A DNA stretch of 64,000 nucleotides from Ophiocordyceps camponoti-saundersi (nom. inval.) (GCA_003339415.1 PDHQ01000094.1:1-64000); one strand, 5' to 3'. Counted from the first letter of the stretch, positions 11,765-25,205 are shown. The notes: generated by a model not told the origin, from the sequence alone. Program-made: numbers and translations.

Positions 11765-12898
11765 TATGTCGCCTTTCCCTTGCGACGAAGCCTGTCCGTT
11801 GCTCGAGACCTTTGGTTGATCTGCTTTTGGCAACCTAATGAGACTCCTCGAACGGTTCCAAACCTTGAAGCATTTGCCCGGTTGAAGGGTTGAATACGGT
11901 GAAAACGCCACGGGATGGAACGTCGTTGTTTATGCGGTTCCCGGTTTCGGGGAGCATCAACTCTCAAGGCCTATGCTGTCGATAGTAGACGCAGATGTGT
12001 ATATACAGCCACTGTACATACATACATGTGCAATTTAATCGCTCTTGATGCCCGTCAGCTCTGATGGGAAAGTTCTATTTCTGCAACGACAAGGGTGGTA
12101 GCCTGGTGAAGTGTTCAGGTAGTTGCCGGGAAACGAGCAATCACAGGCTTATGCACCGTCAGCTATAATTAGAGATGTTGAGCCGAGCGGAGGCTTCGGC
12201 TTCAGACTGCATGGGAGGGTAAAATGGTTACATATATACAGTACATGCATGCACTTGAACAAGGGATAGTCTCGTGAGATTTGACCTCTGTTGTGTTCAC
12301 CGAGATCCAAAACATGACGATTGACACGGCTAGCTTCATATGGTTAGATTGACGGGGTGCCGTCTACCTCTAATCTAAGCCAAAACCGACAACCTTTTTC
12401 CTCAGGCTGAGTGATGGATGGAATGCGTTCAATGGCATGTATGAGCCCCCCTTAGGCACCTGAGAGGGGGAAAGGGGGAGCAGCAGAGGTGGCTCAGCTC
12501 TTTGCCACGCCAATGCATACCCGCTGTTCTTCAGGTAAGGGAAAAGAGTGCTTTCCACTCGCAACAAACCCAGAGGGCAGAGAGGGAGAGTATCGATCAC
12601 TTATCACGGGACGTCATGCAATCATTGACGATCTCAACCACAAGAGACCATCAACTCGTGCCATTTACACACACACATACATACATATATACAGACTACA
12701 ATGAAGCACTTTTCCACCTGGTTCCTGTTACCTGATGCCATCTCGGACATCTCCACTACTCAAAGGGCACAGAATGCATTGATTGACATGTCCAATACAT
12801 ACGTAGCAAAAAAACCTAAAGCAATGTCAAATCCGTCATCAAGGGAGACGATCACCCTGGGACGGAGACAGTTTGTAAAATATTGTACCGGTAAATAG

Positions 12899-12930
12899 AA
12901 GAGAAGAAGAAGAAGAAGAAGAAGAAGAAA
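12899..12930. repeat. GAA trinucleotide run
   Basis: An AGA/GAA trinucleotide run about 30 bases long sits just downstream of the minus-strand SUN gene. Simple repeat; no coding frame is supported. Confidence 0.85.
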
Positions 12931-13023
12931 AGGTCCACATCGTCTTTTCTCACGTAAAGTTCATGCGGCGACATAGAAGAAAAAAATGGTAGGAGCAGTC
13001 AGTATATATGTTCACATGCGTAT

Positions 13024-14582
13024 TCATCTTGAAGCTGCTTCTTCAGCCTTGAAAGCTTTGAAGTCATTGATGGCGGTGTAGACGAACGCGCCGCTGTGGT
13101 TTTCCTGAATCGCTGACTGTTGTGAAGGGGGGCCCCTGTATCAGTGATCTATGCTGCGAAACTTTGGCAGGATGTTCGTCTTACCGTGCAATCTTTGACT
13201 ACTTTTGGATCGCCACCTGTATCGGCCTCGTAAACCTCGCCCTTGACGTACATGCATTGCTTGCCGCCGACGACACCTTTAATGAAGATGTTGAAGTTCA
13301 ACTTCAGACCCTTCTTCGTCGCCTTCTCGTTGTGAGCGATGCTGAGGTAGGCAACTTTCGACGCGGCGTCGAGACCGGATCCGAGGATAACGGGAGCTGT
13401 CTCGTCCATTGCCCAGGTGCAGTTCTTACCCTCGCCGACATTGTTGAGATACCAGTGGGACGACGTGTTGCCGCCCTGCGGACTGGTGTAGTCGGTGTTC
13501 AGGGGAGAATAGAGTTGGACCTTACTACCAGGGTGTGCCATTGCAGGGATAACCATTGCCTCGTCTCCGGGATAAACCGTGCGGCAGGTAGCGACAGTCC
13601 CTTTCAGCCGGTTCTCGACGCTGATATCGCCGGCCGACTTCCTGCACAGGTCGGTGGTACTGGGGTTCGTAAACTCCAGCTCATTATTGCTATTGCAGTA
13701 AAGACCACCGATGGACTCGTTCCGCGATCCGTGAGTCGGGGGCCATTGCGTCTCTGCCCAGCCGGGCTGACAGGCGTAAGCGCACATGCAGCCGGGTTCG
13801 CACGAAGTGCAGGCGCCGAGGACATCGATCCTCGCCATGTTCGCGTTCCACTTCGTGCTGACCTTTTGCAGGCTTGTCCAGGGGCGTGCCGGTACGCCTT
13901 CGTCGACGATGGGGACAGTGCGGTGTTGTTCGGGCGAAGGAAATTGCTTGCAGCTCAAGCCGAGGAGAGGGGAGCCGATTTTATGGACTGCGGGAACTTG
14001 GTCGGAGATTCCGTCGGAGGTTTTGTTGACGGTGTCTTGGTGAGGTGTGTCTTTGTGTGTGTCCTTGGGGGCGATATCTTCGGGGACGACTTTCGGGGAA
14101 ACGTTGGAGATGTCGTTCGAGATATCATCATCAGAAATTTGCTTGAATGTGTCGGATACGCCGGCAATCGGGGCCGGGTTCGCGTCAGATTGGGCGGCCG
14201 GTGGTTCAGGAGAGGACGGGGTTGATGGCGACGTCGTCGGCGAGGAAGTCTGTACTGTTGTCGGTAAAGACTCCTTGAGAGGGTCGGTGTGAGACAGCTG
14301 AGACTCCGGGGATTGCTGGGAGACGGTGCCGGTCATAGTTGTGACTTCAGTATGCTGGCCAATCTCGACGCACTCCCCGAGTCTTTTGCATTCCTCGGCA
14401 ACTTCGTTCGGAACCCTCTCTCCAGTGGTTGAGTTGATGTAAACGATATTGGAATTGGTAACTCTTGGTGCTGAGACTTCGACTCTCCTCGCATAATGAC
14501 GGTGGTGGTGATGGTTGTGCCCTAGAGCAGTAACACCCACGGCAAGGGTTGCCGCGAAGGTGTAGTTGATCAACATCTTCAT
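13024..14582 (-). CDS. SUN-family (GH132) secreted cell-wall protein
   Basis: Yeast SUN proteins (Sim1, Uth1, Nca3, Sun4) act in cell-wall remodelling and septation and bind beta-1,3-glucan. Model: join(14582..13185, 13116..13024) on the minus strand, 496 aa. It starts MKMLINYTFAATLAVGV, a signal peptide, followed by a His-rich segment NHHHHRHYARR with a dibasic site. Residues ~60-210 are a Ser/Thr/Pro-rich linker. The SUN domain follows, with conserved cysteines in CTSCEPGCMCAYACQPGW, then GGLYCNSNNELEF and HWYLNNVGEGKNCTWAMD. The second exon replaces a frame ending in non-conserved RRTSCQSFAA with an in-frame tail ending AFKAEEAASR; donor gtaaga, acceptor acaacag, phase 0. An earlier in-frame non-ATG extension is rejected. 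Confidence 0.88.
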
Positions 14583-16921
14583 CAATCGACGCAATCAGAT
14601 CAGGACGACTTCGAGGCGTCTGTAAGTCTTCAAGTCCCTGCTTTAAGTTGATCAATATGGGGTCTGGTTTATCATGTTGTTGTTGACACGATCAGAAATA
14701 AAGGTGGAGGATAAAGGGTTGCATATCTCGCGTGAGATGATTCATGTTCCTTACCTTGAGTGGGAGTGAGATGGGGATAAAATCGGCGCGGCCGATACTG
14801 CTGAGAGCAGAAAACGAGAGAGAGTGATGGGAATGGGAAAAGTTAATGAGCGTAGTGGTGGTCAAGAGATAGTTGAAGCCTTGTTTGAATTTCTAAGGAG
14901 CGTGATCGAAAGGCATCGATTCCTCGGTTCCGAATAATAAAAAAAGAGAGGCGAGCTATCAAAGCGCGAATCAAGGAAGGAAAGAAAGAAAGGGGAGAAA
15001 AGAGGGAGAGAGAACGGGGTTAAGGAAAAGGGAGGGGGGTAGGGAAGGGGAATGAGAGCCTGAAAAGCAAGAGGAAAATAGGGTTAGAGAGAAAAAAAAG
15101 AGCCACAAAGTGGAGATGATTGGAGCCTGGGATGGACACATCAGGAAATGATACAGCTTGCTACTCTCCAAGCGTGCGTAAATGTCGTCTTAAAGCGCGC
15201 ATGGGCTACTACCAAGAATCTCGGCACGGGAAACGGATTGGAGTCTAGATGGCCTTGGGAGACGGCACTGAATGACGCCCATACATACATACATACAGTC
15301 TGAAGTCTCGGCAGATGGACAGACGAAGCAGCGAAAAGCAGCCTCTCCTCTTCCTTGTTGGGGCTTGGATGAAGAAGTGGCTGGTTAACGGAAGCGCGTT
15401 CTGGTACAATGTTGCCATGTTAGTTTACCGTTTGTAAACACGGACATTGTGCGATGGAAGAAATGCAATACAGGGATCTTACTTCTAACAACTCCCTCAC
15501 GAGGAAGACGAACAACGGGCTTCATTCCTCGTTGTTGTGATTGTTAAGGGGGGGGGGGGACCCGGTCACTCAGTGTCCCGCACCGTCTTGGCGCATGAAT
15601 CTACGTTTAGACGGCAGCCTATGAATGGACGGAAACGTTCCCATCGACAGCGTCCTTCGAGATTCTTCGGATCTTTTTGAAAACGTCCAAGAGCCTCTAT
15701 TTGTTTCATCATCAGGCGGAGGCTGTTCGTATTTTTTTAACCCCTTGAAATGCAGCGGAAGTCTTTCCTGAGGCCGCTATGTGGGAAAGCAGACGGGGCT
15801 GAAAGGCCGGTGAAGAGCTGCTTTGGGTACAATGTGCAACCTATCTTTAGTTGAGGCTGGACGCGCGAGTCACGGATGGATCCCCGTCCCCTTTTCATCA
15901 AGGTTCAGGGCACGAGAAAGCCTGCCAGGCACCACAAGTGGACCCAGTGCTTTTGCTCCCCAGGCCACAAAACGGGGATGGAAAGGAAAACAAACAGGTA
16001 TGCTGGCTGATGACTATCAAGCATCGACGCCCGTTTGTTGAGGAGAGGAGGCTCACCTGGGTTACCCAGAGTTGACAGTCTTCGATCGATCGTCGATTTT
16101 GCCTCATTGTACATAGGTGAGTTTTGATCATAAACGAAGCAATATCTGCCCAGCAACAAAATTGGATCTTCTAAATATAATGTATGTACATTGTACGTAT
16201 ACATATTAGTCGTAAACACGGAGCAGAGAATCTGGTGATAGTAGTGCATCTCGGCCAGTCCTTAATAGCAGAAATATCGTATTCGCACAACGATGCCATA
16301 TTAGCACATCGCACCTAAACTATTGGGTATTGACACTGTGCAGGCGTGCAAGTCAGGCTACCTATAGGCTATCCGTAGTTCTACTTCTCCCCCAACTTCA
16401 TGGAGTCCACGCAGATTGCCTTGCCCTTCTTTGCAGGTCCAGAGTCCATCACAGTGCGTACATATGTATGTACATACATACATATCGTGGTAAACTACAG
16501 GAACGTGTCATGTCCGAGAGATGGCCTCTCAGAGGACACAGAGTTCGGAGGATTAATTAACAGCGTCTGTGAGTTGGACGGTTTTCCAGCCAGACAGCTG
16601 CTGTGTTGAATTTCAGGTGCTCATGAAATATATAAATGTATGTATCTATTTCTGCCGCCATGTTTGCATGTCTTTGAATACAGATGATTAAATCGCATAC
16701 AAATGTATTCGAAAAGGATACGGGTGTGTTGAGAAGACTCTAACAAGGTCATACTAGTTGGCTTCTCCCAAGGTTCTTAACGTAAATTTTCCGTTAACTT
16801 TCGTGCCCCTGGAAGCTTGTCTGCGCCCTATTCAGGGCAACAAGCGACGCCGAGACTCGAGATTCCGGGCGCATCAGGCCCGCTCACGCACTCTCTTGTC
16901 GGAATCCGCGCAGGCACAGTA

Positions 16922-16952
16922 CTACATACATACATACATACATACATTCATA
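16922..16952. repeat. CATA tetranucleotide array
   Basis: Six or more near-perfect CATA units in the SUN-HOS3 interval. Same family as the arrays at 11.7 kb and 31-33 kb. Confidence 0.85.
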
Positions 16953-17526
16953 CATGAGTAGGTGTGCAACTGACAGATATCACTCATGACAGCCGGTGTC
17001 ACCCTCACATGTTTCTTCGGCAACAGGCAGCGGCGACAGCTCTCGTCGACACTGTACATACTGTACGCACCCGGTCTAACGGAGCCATTTGATGTGCATC
17101 GGAGTCGAGCCGACTACGTGACACTGTGGCGGACATGTCATTCGATATGGACGACGGCGTCATCCGAACAGGCCACTATCCTCCGTGAACTTGGCTTAGA
17201 CTTGGCTCCCATTCATGCTACCGCCATCCGTAGAGTCCAGGGCAATGGGAAGTGAATCGTCCAAGTTGGTCGTCGTCTCGTCGCTGACATGCATGCATAA
17301 GTATGAGCTAATAATTGCTTTTACTGTGCATGCATAGCATACGTGGAGGCTAGGCGAAAGGTGCGCAATCGCCGGCATTCATCTCGACTTTAATCTGCCG
17401 ACTGCAACGTGGAGCCACGTGAGGACGGCTGTCAGGAGCACGCCCGTGTTCTTAAGAGATCTGTTTTATCTACCGAGGCAGCATATAGGAAATCGTTGAC
17501 GTCCGAGTCGGGCTCCAGCATGAGAA

Positions 17527-17614
17527 AGTACATACATATGTATGTATGTATGTTTACAGCCTCGAGAAACTCATAGAGCCTTCACATAGGACAATGTGTG
17601 TATGTATGTATATG
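17527..17614. repeat. Pair of TGTA tetranucleotide arrays
   Basis: Two TATGTATGTA runs about 40 bases apart (near 17527-17553 and 17594-17614), flanking ordinary sequence. Simple repeats of the dispersed family. Confidence 0.8.
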
Positions 17615-18380
17615 AGGCATGTCACAGTCTTGCTCTATGTGCAGCTCCGCCCTTACGTACCAGAAGCCGCTGCTCAATATAATGAATGCAATGCAACGCG
17701 AGACAGGCTTGGAAAGTTCGATTCTAGCCACTAATTCAGAAGCGTTTGAACGTATAAGCGGTAAAGAATTTGCACTATTCGCTTGATTCGCTGGAAAGTC
17801 GGAGAAATTGCCTTTTTGGTAATAGCCAGACGGGAAGACGGGCGAGCGGTCGTGGCGTCTGCACACCTATTGTATGTATGTATGTATTTTCACTTTTCAG
17901 ACTAGGTAGTTTCTCGTAAAGCTTCGTCGTTAGAGTTTGTTACTGTCTTATTCATCTAGAGTTGATGATATCGACAAGTATTGAAATTCACTTCAGACAC
18001 GCTCTCGATAATCAGCCGTTGTTCAAGGATTGAAGTTGTCATGAAGGAGATCACGTGATATTGGCAACTGAAGGAGCTCACCTGAAGACCGAGAAGATAG
18101 CTGAAGCAGATAGTGAATGAACTAATTCAACACGGTGATTCAAGTTGCGAAGAAATGCTCCTGAATCTCAGTTGGAAGCTGACTTCCTTCCCCACAGAAG
18201 AAGATCTTCCCGGGAAATCGCGTCAGAGTCGCGTCGGAAACAGTGCCGGATCATCATCACGTGATATGACACGTCCGCGTTCATCATCGCGTTTGTATTT
18301 CCCTTTATCCTTGTTTATGCGGACCGTCGAATCGACAGCTCGCGAATCGCCTTCAACATCAGCTCACATGACCATCGACA

Positions 18381-21300
18381 ATGTCTTCACTGTCTCCAGC
18401 TCGCTCAACGGCAGGCAAGGAAGATGATGACGACGCCGGCCTAACCCAGTCGCTGCAGGAGCTAACCCTTACGACGCAACCTCGCCGATCGTCGGCTTTC
18501 CAACGACGCTCTTCTCAGACTTCGGCCCGACCCGGTTTCTCTTCCCGGAGCCCTTCGAGCGCCTCGCGCGCCGTCACACCGCCGCTGATCCGCAAGGCTT
18601 CGTTAAACTCGCTGCACTCGGCTAATGGCCCGAGATCGCTTTCAAGGCGATCCAGCTCCGCTCATCTGTCTTCACCGACGCCCAAGGGAGGCCTCGCCAC
18701 ATCACACGAGGACGCTCATGAGGAGGAAGAGAGGCCGCACGTGACGGCCAACTCCATCGCCAGTGACTATTTCCGTGCCGAGCTCGATGCCCATCATGGC
18801 TCTAGCTCTGCACCGGAGCCTGACGTCATCGTCGTCCTCAACGATGCCGTCTACGGCCACAGATACTCCCGTCCACGAACGTCACGCGGTACCCTGAGCA
18901 CCATCGTTGAGCGGCCCGAGAGAATCAAGGCGACTGTTCTCGGGATCGCAGCGGCTTATGTGAAGCTCGGCGCTCGTCACGGTCAAGGCATGCAGGCTCA
19001 TCTTCCTCCCGCGCCCTTTCGCATCCGCAAGACGGAGCGGAGAGTTCCTCTAGCCTCGGCCGCCGTCACAAACGTTCATGGCACCAAGTGGATGGAAGAA
19101 CTCAAGATGATGTGCGACGCCGCCGAGTCGAGGCTGGCCATGGGCGCCAAGGAACTTCATCGGCCGCATGCAAATCGAGGCGGTTCCGACGCTGGAACTC
19201 CGACCAAGTTGCACGAGGGGGACCTCTACCTTTGTGCCGAGTCTCTCGAGGCCATGGAAGGCGCGCTTGGTGCCGTCTGCGAAGCCGTCGACTCAGTCTT
19301 CTCCTCGGCTCATCGTCGAGCCTTCGTCGGGGTTCGACCCCCCGGCCACCATTGCTCGGCTTCTCACCCGTCGGGCTTCTGCTGGGTCAACAACGTCCAT
19401 GTCGGCATCATGCATGCCATGCTTTCTCATGGCCTGACTCACGCTGCCATCATCGACTTTGACCTTCACCACGGAGACGGGTCGCAGGACATTGCCTGGC
19501 AGCACAACTCCCGGTCCTTGACGGCAGCCAAGAACGCGGCGGCGTGGAAGAAGACGTCGATAGGATATTTCAGCATGCACGACATCAACTCATACCCTTG
19601 CGAGATGGGCGACGAGGAAAAGGTCAAGAACGCCAGCCTCTGCATCGACAATGCACATGGCCAGTCTGTCTGGAACGTCCACCTCGAGCCGTGGAAGGCC
19701 GAGGAGGACTTTTGGCTCCTGTACGAGACCAAGTATGCCTTGCTGCTGAACAAAACCCGTCACTACCTGCGCCTTCAAGCAGACCGGCTTAAGGCATCGA
19801 ACCAAACGCCCAAGGCCGCCATATTCCTCTCTGCCGGCTTCGACGCCAGCGAATGGGAGGGCTTGGGGATGCAGCGCCATCGAGTCAACGTCCCGACCAG
19901 CTTTTATGCCACGCTGGGCCGGGACGTGGTGAAGCTTGCGGCCGAGCAAGGCCTTGCCGTCGACGGCCGCGTCATCAGCGTTCTGGAAGGGGGCTACAGC
20001 GACAGGGCGCTCTCCTCGGGTATCTTTAGCCACCTCTGCGGACTAGTGGGCGATCCGCGTTCAACTACTTCGGGCGCCGACGTAGAAGGGCAGAACCCGG
20101 CCCAAGCCCCGACTTACACGTACGATCCATCGTGGTGGTCAAGCGCCGAGCTCGACAGGCTAGAGAAGCCGCCTGAACCTCCCGAGCCCCCGAGAAAGCC
20201 GCGGATCACGACGCCGCCAACGTACTCGACCCCCACTCAGGCGTCGACCGCCAAAGTGGTCGACCCCGAGAGGATGCGGCGCAGCCTGTCCGGTGTCGGC
20301 GCGGCGCGCCCGATAGAGCGACCGCCGACCCCCCCGCCTCCCCAAGTTCCCTGGATGGTGGCGGCTCATGAGCTATCTAAGCTGATCATCCCCGTCGGCC
20401 GTCAAACCGACAGCTGCAGACCGGAAGATCTCAACGCTGAAGCGACCCGAGCACGGCGAGACCGTCAGTCAAACCTCGTGGCTGTCCCGGCGTCGGCTCC
20501 TGTCGAGACGTCCAGTCGACCCACGTCACGGATGGCTCTTCGCGAACGAAAGACGAAGGTCGTCGTTTCTATCGACGAAGAAGCTGCCCAGTTGCCGGCC
20601 AAGTCGCGCAGGAAGACGGTGGGGGTGCCTGGGGTTGTAGTGGACAAGGTATGAGAGAGTCGGCTCAACACGTGCACATGAGACGCTAACAATCAGCAGT
20701 CCTCGGCTTCCTCGAGCCTGAACCTTCCCCAAGGACCGCCTTCGACCAGGCCTGGTGGCCGGCGTCTTAGTGCAACTCCGGCCCCTGTCGGCCTTGTCAA
20801 GGAGAACTTCCCAGCAGCGAAGACTGGTCATGACCTCGCCCGCCCTGCTTCCGCCGTGAGCAGTAGGCCACCCAGTCGAGGCAAGCTGGCGGTGAAGAAG
20901 ACACGAACCACTGGTGTGACCCGTAAAGACACAGCGTCTAAAGCTCCTCCTCGCAGTCCCCAGGTGACGCCGCCGGTGACGAGTAATGAAGAGGCACAGG
21001 GCGCACCTGCTCCGACCTCGAGCGCAGTAACATCTCCTGACACGACGGACGCCATGGAGGGCATCACGGCCAGCATGAAGAGGATCAAGATCAACCTCAT
21101 CACGCGATCGCAGAGAGAGGCCAGGGAGGCGACCGCTTCGGCAAAGGAGAATGCCACGCTGTCGTCACCGAGCAATGCCATTCTTTCCGATGGTACATTG
21201 CAGCATGCGGACGATGCAGGCCCGGGACCCGGCGGCAATGCCACGCGGACCCCTGCCGCCGCCATCGACGATGGGATTCTCACCGAGACAGCATCATCCA

Positions 21301-21803
21301 CTGAAGTCCGACCGATGACACCGACCGTCGTTGCCCCTCAAGCGTCGTCGTCGTCGTCGTCGTCGATGGCGGTCGTGGAAAGTCCAGATCCGCTACAGGG
21401 TCCCGCCGTCGACAACCCTTTTCTGCATGCGGTGCTACGAAAAGACGAGCCGCTACGCCAAGAAGAAGGCGGAGAGGGAGCAGACGTCTTCGTCCTCTAT
21501 CAGCCATCGAAGCCGGCATCAGTGCTGTCGTCGGCTTCCCACGAGGAACAGCACCAGCCCCCCCTTCGGTGGCTGCCGCCCAACGTGCCCATGATGCCTC
21601 CGCCTCCGCCCCCGTCAGCCACCACCACCACCGCCGCCAAGTCTCCCCTACCTTCGCCCAGCGCGGCTAGGAAGAAGAACGGTGGTCTGTTCCACTACAC
21701 GTCTGGCATTCCCTTTGCGCCGAGGTCGGAGACTGGAGGCGAGGGGAAGGGCCAGGCGGGGGAGGGATCGGTATGGGAGGTGCCTGAATCACCTCAAGCC
21801 TGA
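18381..21803 (+). CDS. HOS3: HOS3-type histone deacetylase
   Basis: Zinc-dependent lysine deacetylase of the fungal HOS3 class. Model: join(18381..20648, 20700..21803), 1123 aa. Residues 1-~145 are Ser-rich and disordered. The deacetylase domain runs from about 150 (DVIVVLNDAVYGHRYSRP) to about 560, with GVRPPGHHCSASHP (tandem catalytic His, near residue 322), GFCWVNNVHVG, and metal-binding IIDFDLHHGDGSQD near 358-371. AIFLSAGFDASEWEG and VISVLEGGYSDRAL complete it. The C-terminal ~500 residues are Pro/Ser-rich with Ala/Ser runs. The 51-nt intron (gtatga to cagcag) is phase 0 and skips a stop at 20654. Downstream exon frame has the same composition. The ATG at 18381 follows an in-frame-free leader and is a natural start. 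It is probably nuclear or cortical; in yeast Hos3 localises to the bud neck and daughter nucleus. Confidence 0.9.
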
Positions 21804-22178
21804 GTAGCTCAGTTCCGCCTGTTTGTTTGTTTTTTGTTTTCCCCTTTTCTATGTGATTTTTTTTTATCAGGTGAAGAGTCTGCAGTATGATACCCTTTTC
21901 CCCCTGGTCTTGAGGTTTTCATATATTTATACTGTCTATGCATGTACGTACGAATATTCATGGCTATGGCAGCTCCTTACTTACTTACCCAAGTGTCTCA
22001 ACTTTGTGGCTATCACGCTGTTTATATATATATATACATATATACAATTTCCCAACCTTGCGGCTTCAAAGACAGACGGCTAGCTTACCATGTCCAAGAT
22101 AGCCATGAGGAAAAGACCCCCCATCAAAAAAAAAACGGAGTATGACTTCAAGTCAAGGTGGGTTTTTCCCTCTTGCCC
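21804..22178. other. Convergent intergenic region HOS3 / HIS2
   Basis: 375 bases between convergent genes, AT-rich with TATA runs near 22023-22050. It is expected to contain both 3' UTRs and polyadenylation signals. No gene seen. Confidence 0.6.
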
Positions 22179-23296
22179 TCAGGGAAAGTGTTTGCGAAAC
22201 TCTGCCAGTGGCACGCTCTTCTCTCGCAGCGTGGCGTTTTGACGGTCCAATGTCCAGACGCTCTCTACGCCCAGACTCTCTAGGTAGGAGATTCCGCGGG
22301 CGTAATTGGTTGCGACTTGGGCTATGCCGTGGCTGTCGTCCGACATTGTGAATTTGCCGCCCATGCTGAGCCACTTCTGCAGAAGTGAAGAGGAAGGAGA
22401 CGTCAGGGACGGCCCCCATGCTCGATGGCGGATTGGTTTGGTTTTGTACATCAATAGAAAGAAAAACTCACTTGTGCAATGACACGACACGGATAAGGCT
22501 CGTCCAAGCCCTTTCTAAGGGCAGCCGTGTTACACTCAAGCCACCCCCCCTGGCCGGCGACGAGCTGCAGATTCCGCACGATCCTCTCCCACACGGCAGG
22601 CCAGCGACTAACATCACGGCCCGGATCCGAGCTCAGCAAGCGAATGAGGTCAAAGTGGCCGACGACTCTCGGCTTCAAAGCCCGAAGCATCTCGAGCTGC
22701 AGGTCATAGTAATCTCTATAAAGACCCTCCTCGTCGCCGCCGGAAGCCGCCACGGCATCTGCGTAGAAAGCAGCGTCGTAGTCGATGGGCAGGCTGTGGA
22801 CGTGGTGGACGGAGCCGATGAAGTAATCGACGCAAGGGGCGCTGGCTAGCTCCAGCACGCGAGGGGCGTAGGCGGCGCGGATGAATTCGGCCTCGAAGCC
22901 GATTAGGATTCGGACCTTGGACGCGTACTTTTCTCGTAGCCGCTCGGCTTCGACTAGGTAGGCTTCGTGCCGGATGGGGAGGACTTGGAGACTGGCATTG
23001 ATATCGTTGTTGGATCGCTTTACGGCTTTGTATATGTTTCCTTAGCTTTTTGAGTGAAGCTCTGTGTCGATTTTATTTTTTTCTTGCTTTACTCGTCTTC
23101 TTTCGAAAGGAGAGAGGAGCAAGGGATCACGCACCTCTTCGGGATACAGATCCTGCTCTTCATAACGTGGCATGTGCTCCGTTAGGCCGATGGTTTCGTA
23201 TCCCAGAGCTATGGCGTGTTGGATGATGGCTTCTAACGAGTCGACGGCGTGTCCGGGACAGAATTGGCCCGAGTGGGAGTGCATTGTGAAGGCCAT
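22179..23296 (-). CDS. HIS2: Histidinol-phosphatase (PHP superfamily)
   Basis: Dephosphorylates L-histidinol phosphate to histidinol, the eighth step of histidine synthesis, in the cytosol. Model: join(23296..23135, 23017..22472, 22376..22179) on the minus strand, 301 aa. The start MAFTMHSHSGQFCPGHA carries the HxH metal motif of PHP phosphatases; GLTEHMPRYEEQDLYPEE follows. Exon 2 contains RHEAYLVEAERLREKY, ILIGFEAEFIR, VDYFIGSVHHVHSLPIDYD and VVGHFDLIRLLSSDP. Exon 3 gives KWLSMGGKFTMSDDSHG and GVESVWTLDR. Introns are 117 nt (gtgcgt to gtaaag) and 95 nt (gtgagt to ctgcag), both phase 0. The first acceptor was chosen because it alone keeps frame and restores the conserved ASL..L..RHEAYL block; it is an unusual aag acceptor, so this junction is the weakest part. 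Confidence 0.88.
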
Positions 23297-25011
23297 ACTT
23301 GGGCAATATGGCTCTCTGATAGAGATAGTCGGTGATGATGGGGGGGGGAACAAGATGATGCTTTTCTACGTGGTTGATGGTGATTGTGAGGTCGGATTGT
23401 GCGTCACGTGTGTGATGAGTCACGTGGAACCTTGAGTTGTGACAGGACGAGGTTGTTTATGTATTTACATGCTTTTCTCGGAGACGTTGATGTTTTCACG
23501 CATTCAGTAAGATGGGATAGGGATGAGAAGACTTGCTTAAATTAGAGGTATATCGAATAATGCTATCGGGCGGATGGGGGGGAAGGGAGCGATAGTAGAT
23601 GGGAGAGAGAAGCAGCCGTCGAGTCACTTAGACTTATAACCGATATAATTGATTAACGGCATATATACTCCGTACATATGTTATACGTAGCGTAGAGGGA
23701 AACAAGGGGTTGAAAGAGAGTTTTGTACAAGCTAGACACGGCGCAGATTAGTTTACTTCAAGCTTCTTCACGTCCCCTATGTCTCAGCTCAAGTGTCTTA
23801 TCCCAGGTTACTATAATTCTGCTAGACACCTATGTATAAATATGTCTTTACTGTTCAGAGCAAAAGGAGATATAACCAGGCCTCTCAAACTATAGAATTC
23901 AACTGCCGCAGAACTCATCTGCTAGCTATCTCTGCCCTTTCCACCTTCTGGAGACAAATTGAAAACCCCCCATCAAGTCTGGAGATGAAAATGACATGGC
24001 GGCATGGCTGTGTCCTACGTTGAGACTCCAGCCGCAGCCGCCACTCTTCGTATCGTCCGACATCGGAATCCCTGCAAAGAGATTTGCCGCGGTTATCGCT
24101 TTACCGCCTCCAACTTTCCATCTTCTTCCCCCTTGTCTTTTTTTTTCGTGGCTTTCTCCCGTCTTCCGATGTCTTGCCACCACCGTTGTCGTCCAAGACA
24201 TGCTGTTACGGCAGCGAAGGCTTATCCGTACATGTCGACGGGGTTGATGATGATGTTGTTTGAAAGACTCCGGAAATGCCGGATGCGAGTTCCGCTGCTC
24301 GTGATGTGGATGGAATCGCCCTGATCCTGGGCCCGGGTTTTTTTTCCGTTGGAGATGGAATAAAATCGCTGCAGCTTTTACTCGGCCTGTTTCCAAGTAA
24401 CGACGATCAAGTCAGGACCAATATATCATCCACATAGGGATCTCTCTCAAACGAGAAAGATAACTCCTATAACAAAGACTCTATCAGACTTTGCTTCATT
24501 ATATATGACAGATGATAGAAGGTTCTCATCTCCTTTCTTGTTCTGCAAAGGCTTCCTGCTCATAAGATCCAAACACTGTCCAAAGTGACTCCTTCACCGC
24601 ATGGGAACGCGATGATACGCTGCGATGATTGGCCCGGCTTGTATCGAGGCCACTTTCCGGCACCCTATTCGGGGCGTCACCTTGTGGGTAGCACTGTAGC
24701 AAGGCGCTTTTGCATGCTGCATGACGGACCGTTTCTTCCGCCCGCAAGGTACGGACTTTGGTAGAGAGACAAGTGACGAGGGGGGTTTCTTTGTAGCTCA
24801 GCTTGTCTTTTGTTTGTTCCTTCAAGGGTTGCTTTCTCACGAGTTGAGTGAGGCTGGGAACGATTCCGAATGGCCGTCGAGGAAAGATTAGACGCACATG
24901 GATCTGCATCGAGGTCAGATCATACACGTGCATAGCAGCTATCTATCTAAATAATCTCCGTCGTTGCAGCGAGGCAATCTACAGATCTGAAAGAAGCAGT
25001 GTAACAAGTCA

Positions 25012-25135
25012 TTCCCTGCTCTACCGATTGGTTGATTTATACACCGCCGGCTCTCTGAACTGCACGTTATCGATGCGAGACTGATGTCTTGATATTCTTT
25101 CCTTCCCCCCCCCCCCCCCCCTGAAGGCATTCTCT
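25012..25135. repeat. Left copy of imperfect duplication beside N gap
   Basis: This stretch begins ttccctgctctaccgat and ends in a poly-C run with a short tail. It is nearly the same as 25206-25335 across the gap, with scattered substitutions and a similar poly-C run. Confidence 0.8.
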
Positions 25136-25195
25136 TCCCGCGTACCCTTTGGATCCAGGGCGGCTGCTCTGTCTCTGCGTGACGTTGTCTTGCCT

Positions 25196-25205
25196 NNNNN
25201 NNNNN
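25196..25205. other. Assembly gap (10 N)
   Basis: Ten N characters. The true sequence and length are unknown; a short ORF running across it is meaningless. Confidence 0.99.

Larger units (their letters stand above)
11107..13023. other. Gene-poor interval with microsatellites
   Basis: About 1.9 kb between TGT and the SUN gene with no supported gene. It carries a TACA/CATA tetranucleotide array at about 11703-11764, smaller arrays near 12013-12030 and 12668-12692, and a GAA run near 12899-12930. ORFs in it are short and compositionally odd. Confidence 0.6.
14583..18380. other. Long non-coding interval between SUN gene and HOS3
   Basis: About 3.8 kb separates divergent genes, so it holds both promoters. 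The first ~500 bases upstream of the SUN gene are purine-rich on the plus strand (AG-rich, pyrimidine-rich on the transcribed strand), as often seen in leaders of well-expressed fungal genes. TACA/TGTA arrays lie near 15282-15298, 16455-16487, 16922-16952, 17527-17553, 17594-17614 and 17873-17888. No gene is supported. Confidence 0.6.

Noticed and set aside
13122..14225. 367-codon plus-strand ORF opposite the SUN gene
   Set aside because: Fully antisense to a gene with signal peptide and SUN domain; no recognisable features of its own.
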